A stretch of 64,000 bases of DNA, from the NCBI GenBank assembly GCA_022036555.1, contig CM039130.1, positions 18,311,937 to 18,375,936 of the forward strand, given 5' to 3'. The translations under genes and the position numbers were made by a program. Position 1 is the stretch's first letter, and each line of letters begins with the position of its first letter. The notes beneath the pieces are model-generated. The model was given only the letters and a program-made list of their open reading frames with translations. It made no database searches and was not told the DNA's origin. Origin of the DNA: Microstegium vimineum (taxonomy: Eukaryota; Streptophyta; Magnoliopsida; Poales; Poaceae). Below are positions 35,897 to 46,086 of the stretch, in pieces.

Positions 35897-36457
35897 GGAA
35901 GAAAAAGCGAAACAACTCGAAATGCGGTTCAATCCCCAAATACGCTTCGCAGAAATGTATAAAAACCGCGATGTGTAGTACCGAATTGGGATGGAGGTTG
36001 CACAACGCAATCTTATAAAACTCCAACAGACCACGAAGAAAGGGGTGAATGGGAACCCCGAATCCACGCCAGAAGAAAGGCTCAAAGACGACAAGCTCAC
36101 CGGTGTTAGGTGTCGAGAACTCCTCTCCGGTCGCCGGCCTCCAATCGGCAAGGAATTTATCCTGAGGAACACCAGCGGTAACGAGAAGTTGGATATCCTC
36201 CTCCTTCAGGGTGCATTTGGCCCAATACTTGGTCCAATCTAGAAGCACATCCACCATCCTTGAGGACTTTTCCCACTTCTTAACTGACGAGCGCGTGCTC
36301 GGTTTTCTGGGTGCCATCGACAAGACTATGGCGGAAAAGGGCTAGGGTTTGCAACCACGAGCGAGGGCAGAAGAGGAGCAGATGAAAGGAGATTGAAGAA
36401 CATGAACACTTACACACGGAGTACAAATGTGGAAACCACCGCCGCCGCCAACTCCCC

Positions 36458-36465
36458 ACTTTATA
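36458..36465 (-). promoter_or_regulatory. TATA box for the T3 antisense gene
   Basis: On the minus strand, GGTATAAAGTGG. The sister region of T2 keeps it as GGTATAAAAGG near 38560, so it is conserved between the two copies. Confidence 0.5.
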
Positions 36466-36690
36466 CCAAGCGGTGCGGCTCTTGGCATCCTAGGGTTTTT
36501 GGGAAATCGCAATGGCCAAATACAGAACAGCCACGACGACCCCATCTCCGCGCCGCGACAGGGGCCATTAACTGCGCGGCTAAATTCGGCCCACGAACTT
36601 CCTTTTCTGTTTGCCTTTCCATTTCGTATTTCTTAATCAACCTCCACAAGTTACGGAAAAAGATTTCATAAAAACCACTAACGCTACAGT

Positions 36691-37584
36691 CCCGGGGACT
36701 AGACGTACGATTTCGTTATGATCTCTTTTCTGCAGATTCAATAAAATAGCTACAGTAGCCTGGTCGGCAAAACCCTCAGAGCTTGCGGTATAGGAAAACC
36801 CGGGGACTCCATCGATAGCAACCATGACTCAGCCGCCCTGTCATATCCCCGACAAGGCTCGGGGACTATGGCCACGGCACAGAGGGACAACGCGAAGCAG
36901 GACAACACCCGGGGACTGCGAACAAGATTATATGACCCCGATGCAAGAACCTCCTAAGCTCCTTCCATTAGGCTCGGGGACTATGGGTATTCGCAGTCGT
37001 TTATTATTAAACTCATATTCCAGTCTTTCAATTTCCAAATATATGATCCTAATACAAGAAGCTTCCAGTTTCTTACATCACGCTCGGGGACTACGGGCAT
37101 TCGCAGTCATTTCGTACAAAACTCATGTTTCAATTTTTTATATACATTATGCATCTTTTTATAAAGCATGGCCCCACGTGCATACTTCACCTGCTACCAT
37201 GCTCGGGGACTAAGTGGGTACACTTCACCTCGTGGTGAATGTACTGATTTTCTTCTCTACAAAACTCTACTATTTTTTGTGATTTCTTGCAAAACCTAAG
37301 TGGCTACACTTCACCAGGAAAGGACTTTTTAAAAGTTTTTCTTCTTCAGCACGTCAAATCCTCCCAGCAAGCAGCCGCAACATCTGACGAGCCGACCTGC
37401 TCGCACATCAGTCTACAACGCTCTCGACCAGCCCGACCTGGTCGGGAGGCTTCTCCGAGCAGCACCTCAACCAAGCAGCCTGGTCGGGGCTTCATGACGA
37501 CCATGACGCATGATGGCGACCAGCTAAACACATTCAAGGGCAACACTGCGGGCTCGCCGGAAGAATATAACGTGCTCGGGGACT
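36691..37584 (+). repeat. Array of polypurine-tract-like decamers before LTR3
   Basis: The decamer CYCGGGGACT occurs eight times: 36691, 36799, 36858, 36908, 36973, 37083, 37202 and 37575. Only the last one abuts the LTR, where it acts as the polypurine tract. Spacings are irregular (50 to 370 bases). T2 has an equivalent, more degraded array (38774, 38881, about 39102, 39231, and the tract at 39608). Confidence 0.85.
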
Positions 37585-38032
37585 TTTTGGCGATATTACC
37601 TCGGCATATCCCCAGGGACCTTATCGGCCTACCAACCAGAAGACGGCCCGGCCCACGAGGCCTTGCGGCACGCGACCAGCCCGTCGTGCTTGCCAAGGAC
37701 TCCGATGAAGTCTTGCTTGCCAAGAAAGATCCTAGTAGATAGACTCGGATCCCTTGCCTTAAGGGACCGATTGTAATCTGTTAGGATATGGAAACTGTAA
37801 CCCTGCTCCCCGGCTATATAAGGCGAGCAGAGACCCCCTCCAAAATCTCTCTCTCAGATAATCGACAGATCTTGTAACCTAATACTCAGATCAATCCAGC
37901 CACCAAAACACAGGACGTAGGGTATTACAGTGATTTGCCGACCCGAACCTGTCTAAATCGCCGTGTCTACGCTCTCTGTGTTACGCTTGATCGCCGTTGC
38001 CACACCTTCGCCTACAATCTACTACCATAGGG
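37585..38032 (+). repeat. T3 3' LTR (LTR3), truncated at its 3' end
   Basis: Starts TTTTGGCGATATTACC (TG start mutated). It matches LTR2 up to CTACTACCATAGGG and then stops. The last ~40 bases, ending GTCGACA in LTR2, are missing. Confidence 0.88.
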
Positions 38033-39607
38033 CCGGGCTGCCACCGCAGACGTCATCTCCAGCTGCCACCGCCTTGCCAATAAGCGTCTGCCCAGCAGAA
38101 TCTCGCCCCCACAACATCAACCTTTCTACACCATGAAAGAACAAAGCTTCTCAATGATCGACCTCGAGGAAGCGCTGCTTGAAGGCAGACTCCAGCAAAC
38201 AGCGGTAAGGACGACAATAGTCCTGAATCCACCGAAGAGATAAGAGCCGAACCATCATAGCATCATCACAAACCCTCCGGAAAACATGACAGACTTGGCG
38301 AAGATTCAGGGAATCAGAGACGCTATCGCCATTATCGGTGACACGAAGTAAGATCTAGAAGAGGAGGTCCTCTAGCAGGATGAATAGGGCCCCATGCACC
38401 ATGGCAAAGCCTAGAAACTACACAGGGTGTCTAGGAGTCGCTCCGGCTAACCAAAATATATATACAGCGTCGCCGACTCTTCGTATCCAAGATGTATTCC
38501 GCAGAACGCAGAGACGTGACCCTTCACGCCGCCAACAATAAAAACCGCCTTTTATACCAAACAGCGCGACGCTTCATCTCCCAGAGTTTTTGGGAAACCG
38601 CAACGACCAAATACGGAACCGCCACGATGCCCAACTTCTCTGCCGCGACTTGGGCCGCTAACCGCACAGCTAATTCGGCCCACTTACTTCCTTTCTTCTC
38701 ATTTCATATTTACTTCCAATTAACTTTCCCAATTTACAGTTAATGATTTCCGAAATACCACTAACACCATAGTCCCGGGGACTGGATGTACAATTCTGTT
38801 TTGATCTCTTTTCTGCAGCTACAGTAACTTGGATATAGTAGACTGATCGCAAGCCCCAGAAAACTCCTGATACAGTGATGCTCGGGGACTTCGTCGACCG
38901 CAACCATGACTTAGCCACCTGGTCGCAAACCCGACCAGGCTCGAGGACTTCGTCCAAACTACATCGAGCAAAGCTAGGGGACTGCAACCGTGGCACAAGG
39001 AAAGGTGGTGCGGATCAGCAAAACACTCGGGGATTGAAACTCGGGCACTGCGAACAAGACAATATGATCCTGATGCAAGAACCTCGTAGCTTCTTACATC
39101 AGGCTCGGGGACTACGGGTATTCGCAGTTGTTTTATACAAAACTCATGCTTCAGTTTTTAATTACAATTTTTATGCATCTTTTTATCTCTTATAAAGCTT
39201 GGCACCACGTGCATACTTCACCTACTACCATGCTCGGGGACTAAGTGGGTACACTTCACCTAGCGGTGAATGTACTGATTTTCTTCTTGACAAAGCTCTA
39301 CTATTTTGGTGTACTTTTTGCAGAGACTAAGTGTGTACACTTCACTAGGAAAGGACATTTTCAAAAGTTTTTTCTTCTTCAGCACGACACATCCTCCCGA
39401 CAAGCAGCCGCAACATCCAACAAGGCGACCTGATCGCACATCAAGCTACAATGCTCTTGACCAACCCTACCTAGTCGGGAGACTTCTCCAAGCAGTATCT
39501 CGACCAACCAGCCTAGTCGGGACTCTGCAACGACGACTTCGCATGATGACGACCAGCTAAACACCTCCAAGGACAATGCAGCGGGCTCGCCAGAAGAATA
39601 TAACATG
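38033..39607 (+). other. T2 right internal remainder
   Basis: From about 38480 it matches T3 at 36400-37580, including the antisense TATA and the polypurine-like repeats. 38033-38480 has no match that I can see and no recognised protein. The body of the antisense gene is absent, so T2 lost it before or after T3 inserted. Confidence 0.6.
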
Positions 39608-39617
39608 CTTGGGGACT
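39608..39617 (+). other. Polypurine tract of T2
   Basis: CTTGGGGACT directly before TGTTGGGGATATT of LTR4. Confidence 0.75.
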
Positions 39618-40111
39618 TGTTGGGGATATTACCTCGGCATATCCCTAGGGACCTTATGGTCCTACAGACCAGAAGACAGCCCAGCTCGCGAGGCCTTGCA
39701 GCACACGACCAGCCCATCGTGCTCGCCAGCAACTCCAAGGAAGTCTTGCTTGCCAAGAAAGATCCTAGTAGATAGACTTGGATCCCTTTCCTTAAGGGAC
39801 CGATCGTAATCTGTTAGGATGAAACTGTAACCCTGCTCCCCGGCTATATAAGGCGAGCAGGGACCCCCTCGAAAACAATCTCTCACAACCTCTTAGATCT
39901 CATCTACACCTCGTGTAACCTAATACTCATATCAATCCAGCCACCAAAACACAGGACGTAGGGTATTACGGTGATTTGCCGGCCTAAACCTGTATCAATC
40001 GTCGTGTCTACGCTCTCTATGTTATGCTTGATCACCATCGCCACGCCTCCGCCTACAATCTACTACCGTAGGGTACCCCCTAGGTAGACTGCGATGCATA
40101 TTTCTTCGACA
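39618..40111 (+). repeat. T2 3' LTR (LTR4, 494 bp)
   Basis: TGTTGGGGATATT start, TTTCTTCGACA end, followed by the target duplication CCACC. It pairs with LTR1 by shared variants. Confidence 0.92.
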
Positions 40112-40740
40112 CCACCCCTCCCCTCGCGTCACCCCTTCCCCTGCCCACGCCACTCCTTCCTCTCCTCTGTTGCCCCATCTCTGCTCGTGCCGCACCCCTC
40201 CTCTCTTGGCGTCGCCCCTCCCCTCCGTGCCCAGCCTGCCCCCTTCCCCGATAACGCCCCCTTCCCAGGCAGCGCCCCCTTCCTCGACGGCGCTCTCTTC
40301 CCCAGCGGGTCCCCTGCCCTGCCCCCACCCCTCGGCAGCTGGTGGCGCAGCCCGGCGGCCTCGCCCCCCCTCCGTGTTTTGGTGGGGCGGCCCAGTGGGG
40401 CGGCCATCCTACCCCGCCCTGCCCCCGCCCCACCCACCTCTGTGTCTTGGTGGGGCGGCCCAGTGGCGTGGCAGTCCTTCCTCGCCCTGCCCCCCTTGAA
40501 GTCTTGATGGCATGGCCGTCCTGCCCCGCCCTGCCCCCTCGGCGGCTTGATGGCACGGCCCAGTGGCGCGGTGGCCCGCCCCGTCCCCTCGGCGTCTCCA
40601 TGGCGATGCCCGGCGGCATGGCCGCCCCTCCCCGCCCCACCCCCCTCCTCTGTGCTGCACGGATGCCGGATCCGGCGGATCCCATGGATGGGCTCGTCGG
40701 GCCTGTGAATGGGCTCGCCGGGCTTATCCATGGGTTTCTT
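40112..40740. other. GC-rich filler of the CACTA-like element
   Basis: Very C-rich on the plus strand, with a repeated GTSTTGGTGGGGCGGCCCAGTGG phrase near 40374-40475 (about 68-base spacing). It continues from 20718. Long open frames on both strands are products of composition and repetition. It may be a captured gene piece, but I recognise none. Confidence 0.5.
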
Positions 40741-40883
40741 TTTTTATTTCTATTAACCGAGGCGGGCAAGGAAACCGCCTCCATAAATCACGGATTAACC
40801 GAGGCCTTTCGTTGGAGGCGGACACCTTTGCTAACCTCGATTGATTAAAAACAACCGCCTCTATTAAGTTTATTGTAGTAGTG
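40741..40883. repeat. Right terminus and subterminal repeats of the CACTA-like element
   Basis: TTAACCGAGGCGGGCAAGG, CCGCCTCCATAAATC, TTAACCGAGGCC, GGAGGCGGACAC and a final TTGTAGTAGTG. The minus strand starts CACTACTACA. Confidence 0.65.
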
Positions 40884-41461
40884 GTGCAAGGTGGTTTGTT
40901 TATGTACAATCATCCTAACATATTCAAGGATGTGCATCTTGTGTTTGTTGCTGTGCATTCTTGTGGCATTTTGGTTGAAAAGTTATAAAAGACAGTAAGT
41001 GCAAAAAAAGCCGCACACAAAAAAAGAACAGGAGGGAAAGGCACAAGGTGCAAAAAAGCCACACCATAAAAAAGTAAAAAATATTCATAAGTGTCTATCT
41101 TTTTAGTCATTGTGTTGAGATATTGTTGCGTGCTTGAACTAAGTCCTGGACGAGTTTAGACAGGCAACATAGACTAGCCCGAGACTACATTTCAATCTTC
41201 CAATTTCTAAATTAAATTATTGTTATTGGTTGCTATCATATTTTAAGCTTCCCAAGCTCTAATTTCTTATGACCAAGTCCTGGTTCGTCTTTGAAACTGT
41301 TACACTCAAGCTATAAGGTATCACAACCAGCCATCGATTGTTCCACCTATTGCCTTGGCAAGAACACTTGCAAGCGCGTAGTAAGACGTTTGAGAGTGTG
41401 TGACTTAACTCCTTGACCACATCCTAGTAGATGATAGCAAAATATATACTTTGGTGTTTTC

Positions 41462-42770
41462 TTGTTTGATGCTGACAATGAAACGTTATACCAAAGATGC
41501 ACGAGACACACTGTTACCACTACATCTCCTTCCATAAGTCGCTCTATTCTTATTTCCCCGCATACTTATGATGGTATTGGTGATGTTGAGTACATTGAGT
41601 GGAAGACTAAAATATATAGTACTTTTGCACAATGTAATTTGTGTGAATGGAGGAAGAATAAAAATACATCTAGACATTTGTCATCAACTTGGTGGGAGTA
41701 TTTAAGTTCTTTATATAAACCTCACACATGGAACGATATGAAAATTCTTATGACATAAATTTTTGTTAACCCATCTGTTATACTTAAATCAAGTGATGAG
41801 GTGCATCAACTAGATTAGTCTCTTGTTATTCCTCCTGCTATGCCTAAACTTTTGCAAGACAATGTACAAAAGAGAAAGGATGACTTGATAGAAAATGAGG
41901 TGCTCATAGCCTTATATGAAAAATCTAGAACCACCTCCAGCTGATAATGAGAGCAAAGGTAATGCCCATGATGCTAAACTCACTGAAGGTGATGGTTCTC
42001 TTAATATGCTTAGAGCAAATACTAGTGGAATCTTTGCTTGATTTACCTTTGTCACATGATGATTTGCTTAATGTTACTTGTGATAAGATGACTTTCATGA
42101 TGATATTCATGTTATACCTATGTAACCAGTAATGAATGATCATGCCATATGTCTTGGAATCAAACACTTATGCTAAAAATAGACATGTTATTCATAATAC
42201 TAGTGATGTTGATGAGCTAAATTTTTTTGTCTTCTTTACATACTTTGGGTTACATGGAATTTGATGTTCTCTGTGATCTTAGTTATTTGGAGAAGAAACT
42301 TATGCATATGCTGATTTGCCATGGTTATCTAGACATACATATTATGTTTTTGGCAAATATAACAATGAAGGACAATATATGACACAACGAGTTTACATTT
42401 GTACAAATATAAATTCTACTTTTACTGTGCAAAATTGTGATCAGTTAGAGGATTGTATAATCAATACCATTGTCATAACAAATTCCTCTAGTATTGCTTC
42501 ACGAACGCAAGTTAAAGCTAAAGGAGGAGGAGAGTGTATGTTTCTTGCTAGTGCTAATCTTTTGCAGGATAGTATTGACAAAGATCATGTGCATGTCAAG
42601 CAAGCAGATAACATGTTTGAAGGAGAAGACATACCGCAAATCTAGAGATGAAATCATTTTCTTTCTCACAACATTGTCCATTACCATTATTTTGGCAAAA
42701 CCATTTGTCATCATGACTGGCAGAATTAATTTCAAAGTACAATTAACGTTGAGGATGGATTTTCATCAAT
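41462..42770 (+). pseudogene. R gag remnant
   Basis: Fragments in several frames match N1. One around 41575-41750 has DVEYIEWKTKIYSTF, which aligns with YAYIEWELHVDKEF. Another at 42316-42450 has FGKYNNEGQYMTQRVYICT and NCDQLEDC, which align with the unassigned C-terminal block of N1. Most of the capsid core between them is missing or too decayed. 40884-41461 upstream holds no recognised gene. Confidence 0.65.
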
Positions 42771-42780
42771 AAGGGGAGGA
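42771..42780 (+). other. Polypurine tract of R
   Basis: AAGGGGAGGA directly before TGATGAGGAC. Confidence 0.7.
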
Positions 42781-43313
42781 TGATGAGGACATGACCTCCA
42801 TGAATATGGCTATACCTGGAGATAGAGGTCGAGGACATTAGCAAGGGTGTCCTAACAGAGAAAGAAGCCTGAAGCTCATCTGATTTGAGTCACCAAGGTG
42901 GAGGACCAAATCAAGTTTGAGTCCACCTCGGAATCTAGGAGTAGCACCGAGTAAAACTAATGCCTAAGGTGCATATGGACTCCATTTTGGACAATCCAGA
43001 TTTTCTTGGAAAGATAATTCGATAAGATAGCCAATGGATTTTCTTTGTCATCAAAATTTGTCCTAAGTCATAATTCGATATAGCAGGGGTGATGCCCAGA
43101 ACTCTATAATTAGCAACCGCCACTTTTATTAGGGTTTGGGTTTTGTTGTGTTATCCTCGTAAAAACAAATGTTGTTTTCTACAACTGTATCGTCCAGATT
43201 GCTTGCTATAAACTAAGGCTCTGTTCTTGATGTTGTTCACATATGGTGATTAGTTCTTTCGAATAATTACTTGAACTTCTTAACTAGTATCATAAGCTTC
43301 ATATTTATTTGCA
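42781..43313 (+). repeat. R 3' LTR, right end lost
   Basis: Starts TGATGAGGACATGACC, like N1. 43090-43282 aligns with the 5' LTR pieces at 6715-6840 and 19612-19690. Similarity ends near 43313, so the LTR end and the target duplication are lost. Confidence 0.65.
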
Positions 43314-43443
43314 ATTTCAGATTCCATTCATCCCATTCTTTCTTGTTGTTGGGTACCAATATTTGGGATGCCTAGATATTAGGGAACAATGACTATCAAC
43401 ATCAATTCCCCCGGATAGTAAGAACGACACTACAACCTCATCA

Positions 43444-43677
43444 AACCCGGAGGGAACGAGTTTTGTGTCACCCAACCCTGAGGGTATGGGCTCTGCCGGA
43501 CTCGACCCCAAGGGTATGAGCACCACCTCGCTCGATGGGGTCCGCCTTGCCCAACCCCTCATGCATGGGGCCTAACTTGCTCAACCTTGAGGGCGGGAGC
43601 TCCCCTTCGCTTGACCCCAAGGGAACGAGATCCGCCTCATTGGACCCTGAGGTTACGAGCTCCACCTTGTTCACAGT
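43444..43677. repeat. Degenerate minisatellite, about 30-base unit
   Basis: Seven or eight copies of a unit like ACCCCAAGGGTATGAGCTCC followed by RCCTYGCTCG. Copies differ at many sites. Its open frame on the minus strand follows from the repeat and is not called a gene. Confidence 0.75.
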
Positions 43678-45050
43678 CCTTAATTACTTATTTTACCCAC
43701 CACATAAGACATAAAAGAGCAGAAATATTTGGAGATTTATGTTTTCTAGAACATACAAGAATACAAGGGAAATATCATACTAAAAATATGCTTTCCAACA
43801 TGGCTTATACGTTGAATTGTGCATAGGAATAAGAAGGCCCAACATATCCAACACAATATGGCACAAAACTATCCAGCAAGTCATCTAGACACAACCAAGA
43901 TCCCACCAGACAAGGTAGGTGGCGACGGAACCAGGCCAGGGTGTGGTCGCACCCTAGGGGAGCCTGCATCGCTGGTGATCCAAACCCCCATAACTTTGGA
44001 TGGCAGTTCAAAGGCGGTGAATAGAGGCGGTTGCATGTAGATTCCCCCGAATATTCCTCTCTAAATCGACCTCAAGTGCATATAAATAGATAGTGATACT
44101 CCCCTTTAGAGACACAACACAATAATACATTAGAAGCAATTCCTCATCTCTACCTTGGACTTTTACTTTTAGTAGTCTTCTAGAGCAAGGCAAAGCTACC
44201 TTGGAGGGCTTTACTCCTTGGAAGAGATTTCTAGTATGAATATCAATATGAGTTCTTCCAAAGCCTTGTTCCTTATTAATTATTATCATCTACAGTGTTT
44301 ATGTTATTATCTTGACATACGAACTACTCTATAGTTTACATGTTATGAGATTAGCATTCTTGACTTAAGATTATCTATTCATATGATTAATATGATTAGA
44401 GTTAGAACTAAGGTGAGGTGGTGGTTCATCGTGCCTTTGGGTGTGCTCAGGCCTAATACTTGCCAATCCGTAGGGTTGGGTTTGAGGATTTTATTCATAC
44501 ATAAGTATGGTCTTGGGGTATGGATAGATCTATGTCTACACTGCCTTTTCCATGGTTGAGGCATAGGCGACAAATGGTGATATCCCTGTCCATCCCTCGC
44601 ATCCCCAAATGTACGAGAGGATGTAGGAGTCCAAATTGTCACATGAGGTTGTTGGCAGACTTGTACTCGGTGGCCTCCTGATCTGCTTTATTCTTAGCGC
44701 TAATAGTAATTATATAACTTGTATGAACATTAAATATTCTTTTTACAAGTATAATAGATGATGCCTGCTCTACTTAGGTTTATTCTTTTATTCTTACTTT
44801 TACTTTATCCTTGAGGAACATTCGTGTGTGTGTCCACTATCTTTTTTATGCCATAATTTACACATGTCTTAGCAATTGATTTACTTTCAAGTATGCTATT
44901 GAGTTCATATCAATACACCAATCTTGATTAATTCTAGAGCTTTCCTTTGGAAGAATATAAATAACAATATCCTAAATACTTGGGATGAAATGCTACAATG
45001 ATAGATCCATGTGCTTGTGTATATCAATCTAGTTTCGTAAGGAACTATCT
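43678..45050 (+). repeat. Athila-like LTR, diverged
   Basis: TGTTCACAGTCCTTAATTAC aligns with TGTTGACGGTCCTTAAGTAC of Athila2. A TATAAATA lies at 44081-44088. The last part (about 44937-45048) aligns with the end of the Athila1 LTR (TTGGAAGAATATAAAT, then TGAAATGCTACAATGATA). The CCAACA end is lost, and no primer site follows. Confidence 0.55.
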
Positions 45051-45353
45051 AGGCTTTACTTAGAGGCATTGCTAGTTTCTAATGATGATGTTAAGAAATG
45101 CCACACATTGTTAGTTTCTAGTATAGTTAGTTTGCTATTGAGTTCATGCACATTCATATAGCGCTCGTCTATTTGATCATATGATGGATGGTAGGCAGTA
45201 TGTAGGCATTGTGCTTAGATACATTGCTTATCTGCAGATGCCCCCATCCATGCCGGGTTGTGGGGTAGATCGTGGACATGACAGGTCCATTGAGTCCTTT
45301 GTAGGCCTCCCCCGTGCAATGGTTTGGTAGGAAGGGATTGTCAGGTTGAGGAT
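45051..45353. other. Unassigned sequence
   Basis: AT-rich, with short direct repeats (GTTAGTTTCTAGTAT near 45071 and 45110). I see no gene or recognised element part. Confidence 0.4.
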
Positions 45354-45460
45354 TGTTGACACCAAGAATGACATACTTTTACATATCCAAAATACTGTCA
45401 ACAACCTCAGGATAAAGGAAGGTGCCAAGTTTTAGAAAAATGATGAGCATATAAAAGCTC
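45354..45460 (+). repeat. Athila1 LTR, 5' fragment
   Basis: TGTTGACACCAAGAATGAC is identical to the LTR start at 46087 for about 55 bases, then drifts. The rest of this LTR and most of the internal region are deleted. Confidence 0.7.
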
Positions 45461-46071
45461 ATAGAAAAAGAAAAAATAAAGATAGTTATGTCTCCAAAAT
45501 AATAAGTTAGAAAGAGAGATCATATCAAATAGGGGAGCATTGATCAATTGCCATGTTTTCACACACTTGCACATCTTGATCTAAGAGTATGACACTTTTC
45601 TCCTTGGATCTGGAATTTGACAATATATGCAAGGTAAGTTTGCTACATTCTTTATCCTCACCTATAAGCTCCACATAAGCCTTTAGAGTAGGATGAAAAA
45701 GAAGGCAAACTTCAAATATGTGCCATGGTGAGGAATCATACACCCTATGATCGACTCGAGAGTACCATTTGAGGAACATTAAGTTTTTTTTACAAAACAT
45801 TGAAAAACCTCTGATTATGATACTTGTGAAAGAATAAGAAAATTAGTGCTCAAGTCAAGTTGTTCTATCTCTCAACCACCCAAGACCAAGGATAAAGCCA
45901 TAAGCCCCATGAAAGACTAAGGTAATATGGGTGAGTTTTTATTGCTAATTTTTCCATTCAAAAGAGAAGTATGATTGTTGTAGATTTAGTACTCTTGAAA
46001 TATGAAGCATAGTAGCAACTCTTGATCCATCAAGGCTAAGTTTGATTGTTTGCTCGGGACGAGCAAAGGTT
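45461..46071 (+). other. Athila1 3' internal end, non-coding
   Basis: Aligns with 56690-57250 of Athila2: CACATCTTGATYT, then GACAATATATGC, GGTAATATGGGTGAG, GTAGCAACTCTTGATCCATC and a GACGAGC..AAGGT stretch before the tract. No protein recognised. Confidence 0.65.
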
Positions 46072-46086
46072 AAGCTTGGGGGATCT
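46072..46086 (+). other. Polypurine tract of Athila1
   Basis: AAGCTTGGGGGATCT directly before TGTTGACACC. The core AGCTTGGGGGA is shared with Athila2. Confidence 0.75.

Larger units (their letters stand above)
29250..36317 (-). pseudogene. Spliced antisense gene in T3, PF04195-type N-terminus plus coiled coil
   Basis: It starts at ATG 36317-36315 (MAPRKPSTRSS), about 140 bases below a TATA box. The N-terminal domain shows LVVFEPFFWRGFGVP, HPFLRGLLEFY, LHPNSVLHIAVFIHFCEAYL and, after the N1 insertion point (35897/31869), GMADVYLVTPLP and SRWFYI. This is the plant 'gypsy-type transposon' domain (PF04195, by recognition). A stop lies near 31720. Good GT-AG introns follow on the minus strand: 31361-31285 (GTGAGT), 30729-30656 (GTAAGT), 30204-30120 (GTGACT), 29890-29820 (GTAAGT) and 29726-29628 (GTAGCT). 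Exon 30119-29891 encodes a heptad-rich coiled coil (KLVAENEHLRGEVARVKSQF). The 3' end near 29250 is not certain. Function in the element is unknown; broken here. Confidence 0.78.
24934..38032 (+). mobile_element. Tat-lineage element T3 (no pol), nested in T2
   Basis: LTR2 (24934-25418) and LTR3 (37585-38032) share the variant CTCCAAAATCTCTCTCTCAG, so they are one pair. The first base pair of LTR2 is mutated (TA instead of TG), and LTR3 lacks its last ~40 bases, so the target duplication cannot be checked. The order is LTR, primer site, gag, protease, non-coding block, spliced antisense gene, polypurine-like array, LTR. Without N1 it is about 9.07 kb. Confidence 0.85.
20719..40111 (+). mobile_element. 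Tat-lineage element T2 (no pol), outer of two sisters
   Basis: LTR1 (20719-21215) and LTR4 (39618-40111) are its two LTRs. The 5-base duplication CCACC flanks it at 20714-20718 and 40112-40116. LTR1 and LTR4 share the variant CTCGAAAACAATCTCTCAC, which LTR2 and LTR3 lack. It has gag and protease but no RT or integrase. Its 3' region is interrupted at 24933/38033 by sister T3, and most of the antisense gene present in T3 is missing. Without T3 it is about 6.3 kb. Confidence 0.85.
20434..40883. mobile_element. Short non-autonomous CACTA-like DNA transposon, host of T2
   Basis: The right end reads, on the minus strand, CACTACTACAATAAACTT, the hallmark of CACTA ends. Behind both ends are repeats of the type ACCGAGGCGG / GGAGGCGGAC in alternating orientation (20450-20640 and 40750-40870). 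Without the T2 insertion only about 1.06 kb remains, with no transposase. The left terminus is not clear because of the TA microsatellite, and no target duplication was found. Confidence 0.5.
6715..43313 (+). mobile_element. Old gag-only LTR element R, broken by nested insertions
   Basis: Pieces in order: part of a 5' LTR (6715-6840 and 19612-19900, split by T1), a primer site (19903), internal sequence (19916-20433), the CACTA-like insertion, gag remnants (40884-42770), a polypurine tract and a 3' LTR (42781-43313). The LTR pieces at 6715-6840 and about 43090-43207 align (TATAATTAGC..ACCG.C, then GGGTTTGG and GATTGCTTG). The gag remnant and LTR start match the young element N1 at low identity. 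R is the oldest layer of this nest. Confidence 0.7.

Noticed and set aside
40080..40848. Open frames up to 234 residues on both strands
   Set aside because: They are repetitive Pro/Gly/Ala-rich products of the C-rich CACTA filler and run into LTR4. No recognised domain.
43444..43677. CRISPR-like spacing of short repeats
   Set aside because: Units are contiguous and degenerate, with no unique spacers, and the sequence is plant.
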